Positions 1-5,335 of a DNA stretch of 5,335 nucleotides are shown here, piece after piece. This DNA comes from Gammaproteobacteria bacterium UBA3532 (GTDB lineage Bacteria > Pseudomonadota > Gammaproteobacteria > Enterobacterales > UBA3532). The position numbers were made by a program, and so were the translations under genes. The stretch is from the NCBI GenBank assembly GCA_002376965.1, contig DFOV01000208.1, forward strand, positions 1 to 5,335, given 5' to 3'. The notes below the pieces were generated by a model. That model was not told the DNA's origin and did not search any database. It saw nothing but the letters and a program-made list of their open reading frames with translations. How positions within the stretch are numbered: the stretch's first letter is position 1; every line of letters starts with the position of its first letter.

Positions 1-44
1 AGGGGAAAATCCCTAGAACCCCACAATCGATTCGATCTAATCAT
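1..44 (-). CDS. Start of a further operon gene, unidentified, cut by the window edge
   Basis: ATG at 44-42 is preceded by GGAGG with a six-base spacer, and its frame stays open to the window edge: 14 complete codons reading MIRSNRLWGSRDFP. The start lies inside the last codons of the small membrane-protein gene, giving an 8-nt overlap (37-44), an arrangement typical of translationally coupled genes. Too little is visible to name a function. The chance that so short an open frame is accidental is not negligible, but the start signal and overlap are good. A cytoplasmic or membrane accessory protein of the metal operon is a guess from position only. Confidence 0.5.
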   Translation of the reverse strand, partial: MIRSNRLWGSRDFP

Positions 45-196
45 CTGTTTCCTCCAACTGCTGTTTAATAAACGAAATCATCACCAGCCCGTATAACGCC
101 GCAATAGCAGATAGCGCTGTGAAACCTACTCCAGCGGATATAGACAATGTAAAAAAGAGATGTAATATTTTTTGGTAGCCTTTGATAGTTTTTCAT
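37..196 (-). pseudogene. Small membrane-protein gene with start and body in different frames (one extra base)
   Basis: ATG 196 has a clear AGGAG five bases upstream, but its own frame gives a 43-residue peptide without membrane character (stop at 67-65). The next frame is closed just upstream and has no good start codon, yet it encodes a hydrophobic stretch (LFFTLSISAGVGFTALSA, then IAALYGLVMISFI). It ends in the acidic tail KQQLEETDD with a TAG at 39-37. Removing one base from any of three homopolymer runs (A5 at 189-193, A6 at 168-173, T6 at 151-156) joins the two into one protein of about 52 residues, for example starting MKTIKGYQKIL. The gene follows czcA by 71 nt and its stop overlaps the next start, so the hydrophobic frame is probably the real one. 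It may be a true frameshift mutation, a sequencing error, or frameshifting or slippage during expression. I do not recognise the family. An in-frame TTG at 147 could start 36 residues but has no ribosome binding site. Confidence 0.6.
51..55 (-). promoter_or_regulatory. Ribosome binding site of the truncated downstream gene
   Basis: GGAGG on the minus strand, six bases (AAACAG) before ATG 44. It lies within the 3' end of the small membrane-protein gene (codons for QLEE), so translation of that gene may expose or feed this start. Confidence 0.55.
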
Positions 197-201
197 ATCT
201 A

Positions 202-206
202 CTCCT
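202..206 (-). promoter_or_regulatory. Ribosome binding site of the small membrane-protein gene
   Basis: AGGAG on the minus strand with a five-base spacer (TAGAT) before ATG 196. It supports ATG 196 as the true start, even though the hydrophobic body lies in another frame. Confidence 0.65.
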
Positions 207-267
207 ATAAGGTTTGATGCTAGCCTATCGATGCTTATCGCATGCAACAGGCCAGCTCAAATTAAGA

Positions 268-3200
268 TTATGCTCTTGTCATATCTTTTAACTTCCCTTT
301 TGAAAACCAGGCAAAAAGCACAGGCAGTACAAAGAGCGTCAAAAATGTCGCGGTTACTAAGCCGCCTACAATAACACTTGCTAACGGTTTTTGGATTTCA
401 GCACCCACGCCGTTAGACATTAACATTGGAATTAGCCCTAGCGCAGATGTAATCGCCGTCATCAACACTGGCCGAAGTCTTGATGTAGCACCATCGAATA
501 CAGCGTCAGATACTGATAATCCGTCTGCAATGCGCTGATTGATGCTTTCTACCATCACCACCCCATTTAGGACCGCCACTCCAAATAAGGTAATAAAACC
601 TACGGAGCTCGGTACAGAAAGATATTGCCCTGATAACCAAAGTGAAAATACTCCGCCTATCACAGCTAGAGGCACATTCACGAGGATCAGCATTGCCTGA
701 CCAAACGAAGCAAAAGCAAAGTACAGTAGTAATGCAATTAAGCCCAACGAAAGCGGCACAACTAGTGATAATCGTTTCTGCGCCCGTTGTTGATTCTCAA
801 ATTGCCCGCCAATATCCACTGAATAGCCAGTAGGCAGTGCTAGCTGCTCATCAATAGATTGACGAATATCTGCCACCACGCTACCCATGTCTCGACCTTG
901 AACATTTGCCTGGATAACAACTCGCCTCTGTACGTCATCACGTCTGACTTGCGGTGGACCAGAAGCAATCGTCACTTCTGCAACATCTCCTAAACGAACC
1001 CATGCACCTGACGGAGTTTGTAAGCGCAAGTCGGCTATCGTTTGACTGTTATTTCGAAATTGTTCAGCAAGCCTGACATAAATATCATAGCGCTCATTAC
1101 CATTGATGATTTGGCCAGCGCTGGCTCCACCTAAACCTTCGCTTACGAGCTCCATTACATCACCCACGGCCAACCCATAGCGCGACAGAGCGCGGCGATT
1201 CGGTGTCACAATCAGTTGAGATTCACCGGCAATTTGCTCCATAGCAACATCTCTTGCACCTTCAACTTCTTTTACTAAAGCTTCAATGGCTTGGCCTTTT
1301 TCAGCCAAGATGTCAAGATCAGGTCCAAATAATTTAATGGCAAGTTGAGCTCTTACACCCGATAACAACTCGTCCACTCTTGTCGCGATAGGTTGAGAAA
1401 AATTGAAGAGCAAACCCGGATGTTGCTCCATTTTTTCTTCCATTAACGCTTGCAGTTCATAGCGGTTACTTGCACTTGTCCATTCAGGCACTGGCTTTAA
1501 CCCGATATAAATTTCGATATTGTTTACAGGCTCAGGATCGCCTCCTATTTCGGCGCGACCGATACGCGACAATGTATAGGTGACTTCTGGAAACCCCATT
1601 AATATATTCTCAAGCTTAGGGGAGACCTCTAGGGCAGTATCTAAACTAGATGAAGGCGCTAAAGTAACACGCAAGTTAATGGTGCCCTCTTCCAGTTCTG
1701 GTACAAACTCTGTGCCAAGCCGAGGAAGCACTACACCAGCAGCGACTACCATAATTGCAGCAATTCCAATCACTACTTTTTTATGCAAAATTGCCCACGA
1801 TAGCCCTTTGCGATACCCCGCGTCTAAAGGTTTCAACACAACGCTTTCTCGTGGTTTCACGCCTTTTTTAAATAGATACGTCGCCAATGCCGGTACAATA
1901 ATCAGTGCAACTAATACCGCCGAAAGCATGGCCAACATAATACTAATAGCCATTGGTTGAAATAATTTTGCTTCAACGCCTTCAAAGCTAAACAAAGGCA
2001 TGAATACCACAAGGATTATGGCTGTTGCGAAGAAGATAGGCCGGGCTACCTCCTTGCCCGCTTCTTGTAATCGCAAAGCGATACCGTGCGTATCATGGGA
2101 CGAGTCTAATGGATCATCATCTTCAACATGTTCACCCAATTGTCTCTTGTGATCATGCTCAGCATCAGTGTGAGTCAAGTGTTTAAACATGTTTTCAACC
2201 ATTACCACTGAGCCATCTACTAGCATGCCGATTGCCACTGCAATGCCCCCAAGCGACATAAGGTTGGCAGAAAGTCCAAACCACGACATGACCATTAAGG
2301 CAATACCAATAGAAATAGGGATCGAAATCAGGACTAAAAACGTGGCTCGTAGATTCATCAAAAATAAAGCTAGAATAACAATAATAAATACGAACGCTAA
2401 CATTAGCGCATTTACAACCGTATCCACGGCTTGAGTAATTAAGTCAGCTTGATCGTAGAATACTTCAAAACTCACGCCATCAGGCAATGCTTGGTTAATT
2501 CGCTGAATACGAGCATTGACGCCATCAATTGTGGCTTTCGTGTTAGCTCCCATGCGCTTAAGTACAATGCCTGAGACGACTTCACCTAAGTTTTGAATGT
2601 TACCGTCGGCGTCTTTTCTGGTCATGGTGGCAGCACCCTGACGAATTTCGCTACCTAACTCAACGTTCGCCACATCGGATACAGTAATCGTTGTTCCGTC
2701 TACGGTTTTTAAAGGTACCTGACGTAATTGCTCTAACCCTTCCTCGCCATGATCTAACCAGCCAGTGCCTCTTATCACAAGTTGCTCCTGCCCTCGGTTC
2801 ATATACCACCCCCCCACATTGGTATTATTCCGCTCAAGTGCTTCCATCACTATATCTTGAGTCAAGCCATATCCAAGTAATTGAGATGGATTGAGGTTAA
2901 CTTGGTATTGGCGTACTTCCCCACCAAAAGAGAGCACATCCGTTACGCCATCGGCAGGAAGCAGCAGCAATTTCACCACCCAATCATTTAAACTACGCAA
3001 CGCCATAGCGTCTAGGCCTGAATCGGGCTCAGCCAACAATAGATACTGATACACTTGCCCCAATCCTGATGTGTTGGGTCCCATTTCTGGCGTACCGACG
3101 CCCTCGGGAATTAACTCTTTAGCCGCTTGCAGACGCTCGAATACCAATTGACGTGCAAAATAGATATCTGTGTCCTCGCTAAACACAACGGTCACACCTG

Positions 3201-3471
3201 AAAGACCTGTTTTGGAAATAGAGCGCACTTCCATCACATCCGGTAAGGCATACATCACCGCTTCTATTGGATAAGTAATTAACTGCTCTACTTCTTCGGC
3301 AGCTAACCCCGGTGCTTCTGTATTGACAGATACTTGCACGTTGGTGACATCTGGAAATGCATCCAAATTCAGTTTTGGAATAACAAAAACCGCGCTGACT
3401 ATTAACGTTGTCAGAGCAATCACCACTAACAAACGATTAGTAACAGCCCAATCAATTAATTTATTAAACAT
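268..3471 (-). CDS. czcA: CzcA-like heavy-metal RND efflux pump (HME family), complete
   Basis: Inner-membrane proton/metal antiporter of the tripartite complex; 1067 residues, close to the usual 1020-1060 for CzcA/CusA proteins. TM1 is near residues 13-33, followed by a large periplasmic loop with the family segments DAFPDVTNVQV and YPIEAVMYALPDV. TM2-TM6 lie at about 352-533 and TM7 near 565-582. A second periplasmic loop (EFVPELEEGTINL, ELLSGVRAQLAIK) runs to about 900, then TM8-TM12 to about 1056, including GVAVLNGVVMVESINQR. The TM4 proton-relay motif reads AVAIGMLVDGSVVMVEN, with Asp419 and Glu426 present but Ala413 where C. metallidurans CzcA has Asp402. The cytoplasmic TM4-TM5 loop carries a His/Asp-rich insert (431-462). 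The CusA methionine triad is absent, which favours a divalent metal over Cu/Ag. ATG 3471 is chosen because a strong AGGAGGA sits six bases upstream; czcB ends 15 nt before it. No frameshift is seen. Confidence 0.96.
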   Translation of the reverse strand: MFNKLIDWAVTNRLLVVIALTTLIVSAVFVIPKLNLDAFPDVTNVQVSVNTEAPGLAAEEVEQLITYPIEAVMYALPDVMEVRSISKTGLSGVTVVFSEDTDIYFARQLVFERLQAAKELIPEGVGTPEMGPNTSGLGQVYQYLLLAEPDSGLDAMALRSLNDWVVKLLLLPADGVTDVLSFGGEVRQYQVNLNPSQLLGYGLTQDIVMEALERNNTNVGGWYMNRGQEQLVIRGTGWLDHGEEGLEQLRQVPLKTVDGTTITVSDVANVELGSEIRQGAATMTRKDADGNIQNLGEVVSGIVLKRMGANTKATIDGVNARIQRINQALPDGVSFEVFYDQADLITQAVDTVVNALMLAFVFIIVILALFLMNLRATFLVLISIPISIGIALMVMSWFGLSANLMSLGGIAVAIGMLVDGSVVMVENMFKHLTHTDAEHDHKRQLGEHVEDDDPLDSSHDTHGIALRLQEAGKEVARPIFFATAIILVVFMPLFSFEGVEAKLFQPMAISIMLAMLSAVLVALIIVPALATYLFKKGVKPRESVVLKPLDAGYRKGLSWAILHKKVVIGIAAIMVVAAGVVLPRLGTEFVPELEEGTINLRVTLAPSSSLDTALEVSPKLENILMGFPEVTYTLSRIGRAEIGGDPEPVNNIEIYIGLKPVPEWTSASNRYELQALMEEKMEQHPGLLFNFSQPIATRVDELLSGVRAQLAIKLFGPDLDILAEKGQAIEALVKEVEGARDVAMEQIAGESQLIVTPNRRALSRYGLAVGDVMELVSEGLGGASAGQIINGNERYDIYVRLAEQFRNNSQTIADLRLQTPSGAWVRLGDVAEVTIASGPPQVRRDDVQRRVVIQANVQGRDMGSVVADIRQSIDEQLALPTGYSVDIGGQFENQQRAQKRLSLVVPLSLGLIALLLYFAFASFGQAMLILVNVPLAVIGGVFSLWLSGQYLSVPSSVGFITLFGVAVLNGVVMVESINQRIADGLSVSDAVFDGATSRLRPVLMTAITSALGLIPMLMSNGVGAEIQKPLASVIVGGLVTATFLTLFVLPVLFAWFSKGKLKDMTRA
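2086..2181 (-). other. His/Asp-rich insert in the CzcA cytoplasmic TM4-TM5 loop
   Basis: Codons for residues 431-462 of the pump contain seven His (431, 434, 439, 441, 448, 459, 462) and about ten acidic residues, including EHVEDDD and SSHDTH. In RND topology the loop after the TM4 motif faces the cytoplasm. From memory the same loop in CusA is roughly ten residues shorter. It may be a metal-sensing or substrate-loading element; that role is inferred. Confidence 0.65.
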
Positions 3472-3477
3472 AAAGAC

Positions 3478-3484
3478 TCCTCCT
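3478..3484 (-). promoter_or_regulatory. Strong ribosome binding site of czcA
   Basis: AGGAGGA on the minus strand, six bases (GTCTTT) before ATG 3471, lying in the 15-nt gap after the czcB stop. It is the strongest Shine-Dalgarno match in the window and fixes the pump's start. Confidence 0.85.
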
Positions 3485-3486
3485 AA

Positions 3487-4794
3487 TTAGTGGTTGTGTG
3501 GGTCAAAACCGCCTTTAGCGATTTGTGAAGCGACAAAAAAAGCACCTTCGCTTACTACGCGAGAACCCGGCTCTACACCGGTTATTTCCCGCAAGCCACC
3601 AAGCGCTCTTCCAAGTTCAACTTCGACGGGTAAAAACTCGCCGGGATGATCTTCTACAAATACCATCCAGTCTCCATCGGGCCCTCGCATTAGCGCACTT
3701 TCTGAAACAGCCATTACCGGCATTTTTGTCAGAAAACGGAAATACACCTCGGCAAATTGACCAGGATGCAAACGATGTTCAGGGTTGCTCACTAATAGCC
3801 GAACCGTTCTCGTTCGAGTAATTGGGTCAATGGTATGTGCCTCTTGTGTAACCGTTGCATCAACTGTGAAGTCTCCCACTTTGATTTGTGCCGGAGAACC
3901 TGCACCTAACCGCAGGTTAATATTCGATGGTAGATGCGCTTCTACCCAAAGTTCACTTTCATCTGCCAACGAGATCAACGGCTCTCCCGCATCAATACGC
4001 TGACCTTGTTCAAACGAGTCACTGAGTACCGCGCCATCAATTTCAGCACGTAAGCTATATTCTCCTAATGCTATTGATTGCTGTGAGGTGAGCGTTTTCA
4101 AATCTGCATCGGATAAACCATATGAGATTAATACTGCACTAGCCGCTTCAAAATTAGCTTTTGCATCAATGTAGCGCTGCTCTCCAACAGTTTTTCGACC
4201 AAGTCCTTTTACTCTTTCCCATTCTGGATATGTTGTTCGGTAATTGGCTTGTGCTTGCGCAACGGTTTCGCTAAAAAGCGTGACAAGCACTTGGCCTTTA
4301 TTTACCCTGTCTCCCAATGCCACATGACGACGCGTGACAACGGATGCCACTCTGGGTGATACTCTATAGCTGCTATAGCCGTTTGAAAATATTTCACCCG
4401 GTGCATACAAAGTATAATTGACAATTTTGGGGCTTAGTGTGCTTACTTTAATGTTGGCTAATGCCATTTGATTGGAGTCTAACGATGCAGAAGCAGTTTC
4501 ATCATGCTCTTCATCATCTTTATCCTCGTTTTCACCTTTATCATGAGCATGTTCGCTTTCGTGATCATCATGTTCATCGGCACCCTCGCCTCCATGCTCA
4601 TCAAGCTTTTGACCATCTTGTAGTTCATGTTCTTCATGACCATCATCAGTATGTTCGTCATGTTTATCTTTTATGCTTTTATCGATGCTTGTTACCGTTT
4701 CATTGTGAGCATGCTGTTGATCAGACTTTTGTGCGAAACTTGGTGCAGCGCCGACAAATGTGGCGATGAAAACTGCTAATACTGTTTTATTCAT
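3487..4794 (-). CDS. czcB: CzcB-like periplasmic adaptor (membrane fusion protein) with His-rich N-terminus
   Basis: Periplasmic adaptor linking the CzcA pump to the CzcC channel; 435 residues from ATG 4794. Residues 1-21 are a signal peptide ending PSFA before QKS. Residues 28-97 hold 12 His among many Asp and Glu, a probable metal-binding linker. The first half of the lipoyl domain is at about 144-175 (RVSPRVASVV, ALGDRVNKGQVLVTL), and a short helical hairpin covers about 176-235. The second lipoyl half is at about 245-280 (EIDGAVLSDSFEQGQRI), followed by a beta-barrel region with TRTRTVRLLV and HRLHPGQFAEVYF. A membrane-proximal domain ends in DPHNH. An in-frame TTG at 4815 would add seven residues, but it lies inside czcC and has no Shine-Dalgarno site. 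ATG 4794 has AGGA eight bases upstream and puts the signal peptide right at the N-terminus. The metal is likely divalent (Zn/Co/Cd) by family resemblance; this is inferred. Confidence 0.93.
   Translation of the reverse strand: MNKTVLAVFIATFVGAAPSFAQKSDQQHAHNETVTSIDKSIKDKHDEHTDDGHEEHELQDGQKLDEHGGEGADEHDDHESEHAHDKGENEDKDDEEHDETASASLDSNQMALANIKVSTLSPKIVNYTLYAPGEIFSNGYSSYRVSPRVASVVTRRHVALGDRVNKGQVLVTLFSETVAQAQANYRTTYPEWERVKGLGRKTVGEQRYIDAKANFEAASAVLISYGLSDADLKTLTSQQSIALGEYSLRAEIDGAVLSDSFEQGQRIDAGEPLISLADESELWVEAHLPSNINLRLGAGSPAQIKVGDFTVDATVTQEAHTIDPITRTRTVRLLVSNPEHRLHPGQFAEVYFRFLTKMPVMAVSESALMRGPDGDWMVFVEDHPGEFLPVEVELGRALGGLREITGVEPGSRVVSEGAFFVASQIAKGGFDPHNH
4504..4713 (-). other. His/Asp/Glu-rich putative metal-binding segment of CzcB
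   Basis: This part of the coding sequence (residues 28-97 from the ATG start) encodes 12 histidines spaced mainly two to five residues apart, in motifs such as KHDEH, EHDDHESEHAHD and DEEHDE, with very few hydrophobic residues. It lies between the signal peptide and the first folded domain, so it should be a flexible periplasmic tail able to bind divalent metal. The low-complexity CAT/GAT codon runs also create misleading His- and Met-rich open frames in other frames here. Confidence 0.8.
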
Positions 4795-4802
4795 TTTGTT
4801 AA

Positions 4803-4806
4803 TCCT
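4803..4806 (-). promoter_or_regulatory. Ribosome binding site of czcB (decides the start)
   Basis: AGGA on the minus strand, eight bases before ATG 4794 and just after the czcC stop codon. The competing TTG at 4815 has no purine-rich site before it. This selects the ATG and suggests that czcB translation is coupled to termination of czcC. Confidence 0.7.
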
Positions 4807-4807
4807 G

Positions 4808-5335
4808 TTACTCAATTGAGAAATCGTGTTGAACTGGGGGCAAGTCGATAAGACGACCTGATTGCAGCATGAGATTTTTTAATGCTATGCGCGTTTGCTT
4901 TTCGAGCTCTATGCCAGACAGTAAACTTTCTGCGCGTTGATTCAGTGCAATAAGGTAGTTAGTCGTTGATAAATCGCCACTGCGCCACTGCTTCTCTAAC
5001 AAATCACCACTACTCTCGATGCGACCCTTTACCAATGATTGCCATTGCGTAAACTGTAGGTTGTAGCTTTGCCACGCGCCAAACGCTCCTTTTAAATCGA
5101 AACGAAGTTTCCGATACTGCGCTCTAAAACGTGCTTCAGTTTCTAACGCCATGCGTTCTGCGGCGCGAGTTTCTGCACTGTAATTGTTGCGAATGTTTAA
5201 CGGTATGGAAAAGGTCAGCCCAACGGTGTTTTCTCGCGCTTCCTGCCCTGCATTAATACCAAAAGTAGGATTTGCTTTTGCACTACGTCTAGTGACTTCT
5301 GCTTCTTCTTTTTGCGTGAGCCATTGCGCATAAGC
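4808..5335 (-). CDS. czcC: CzcC-like outer-membrane efflux factor (TolC/OEP family), C-terminal part
   Basis: Outer-membrane channel of a tripartite heavy-metal efflux system; it would receive metal from the CzcB/CzcA complex and release it outside the cell. The frame is open from the window edge (5335) to a TAA at 4810-4808, giving 175 residues; CzcC-type proteins are usually about 400-450, so the signal peptide and first half are missing. The visible part looks like the second OEP repeat. An NPTFGINAG strand and a VGLTFSIPL strand come early, followed by a NIRNN turn. Then come long polar helices rich in Ala, Gln, Arg and Glu, with the family-typical WRSGDLSTTNYL and an RAESLLSGIELE helix. 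An internal ATG at 5152 is not the true start, because the 61 codons before it are open and continue the family pattern. The czcB start follows 13 nt after the stop, which fits an operon. The family call is sound; the symbol rests mostly on context. Confidence 0.9.
   Translation of the reverse strand, partial: AYAQWLTQKEEAEVTRRSAKANPTFGINAGQEARENTVGLTFSIPLNIRNNYSAETRAAERMALETEARFRAQYRKLRFDLKGAFGAWQSYNLQFTQWQSLVKGRIESSGDLLEKQWRSGDLSTTNYLIALNQRAESLLSGIELEKQTRIALKNLMLQSGRLIDLPPVQHDFSIE

Noticed and set aside
1..22. G-run/C-run inverted repeat (AGGG...CCCT, and GGGG...CCCC) that might be a terminator.
   Set aside because: The stem is only about four pairs, no T-tract is visible, and it lies within the apparent start of the next coding frame.
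197..267. Possible promoter or terminator between czcA and the small gene (TTGAGC and TAAGCA 17 bases apart; short palindromes GCATGC, ATCGAT, GCTAGC).
   Set aside because: The -10-like box matches only about half the consensus and the palindromes are too short for a stable hairpin with a T-tract; this looks like an ordinary operon spacer.
1580..1960. 126-residue plus-strand open frame inside czcA.
   Set aside because: It is antisense to a conserved RND coding region and Ser/Thr/Ile-rich without domain features; it is a shadow of czcA.
4461..4769. His-rich plus-strand open frame and a Met-rich minus-strand frame opposite or within the czcB His-rich region.
   Set aside because: Both follow from CAT/GAT/ATG-rich low-complexity codons of the true czcB frame; neither has a ribosome binding site or a recognisable fold.
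3487..4815. TTG at 4815 as the czcB start.
   Set aside because: It lies inside czcC with no Shine-Dalgarno site; ATG 4794 has AGGA at eight bases and begins directly with a signal peptide.
4808..5152. ATG 5152 as the start of a separate 114-residue protein.
   Set aside because: The frame is open upstream to the window edge and encodes the expected OEP-family sequence, so this is an internal Met of a longer outer-membrane factor.

Overview
The window carries part of a heavy-metal efflux operon of the CzcCBA (HME-RND) type. All recognised genes lie on the minus strand, so the operon reads from position 5335 down to 1. The moderate to low G+C, the clear Shine-Dalgarno sites and the protein style suggest a marine-type gammaproteobacterium, perhaps in the Alteromonadales. 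That placement is an impression, not a demonstrated assignment.

Layout in transcription order: 5335-4808 is the C-terminal part of a CzcC-like outer-membrane factor, whose N-terminus is outside the window. 4794-3487 is a CzcB-like periplasmic adaptor with a long His/Asp/Glu-rich N-terminal stretch. 3471-268 is a complete 1067-residue CzcA-like RND pump. 267-197 is a short spacer without a convincing terminator or promoter. 196-37 is a small membrane-protein gene whose start and hydrophobic body are in different frames (one extra base). 44-1 is the start of a further gene, overlapping the small gene's stop and running off the window. Spacers are 13 nt (czcC-czcB) and 15 nt (czcB-czcA), and the last two genes overlap by 8 nt, so the set is probably one transcript. 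Its promoter and regulator would be upstream of 5335, out of view.

The three efflux proteins should form a tripartite complex: a proton-driven inner-membrane pump, a periplasmic adaptor that may also bind metal, and an outer-membrane channel. The likely substrates are divalent cations such as Zn, Co, Cd or Ni. The pump lacks the methionine triad of CusA, which argues against Cu(I)/Ag(I), but it also lacks the first Asp of the CzcA transmembrane motif, so the exact metal is open. The least explained part is the 3' end of the operon (1-200), with the frame-broken small membrane protein and the coupled downstream gene. The plus strand has no supported gene; its open frames mirror the minus-strand genes.
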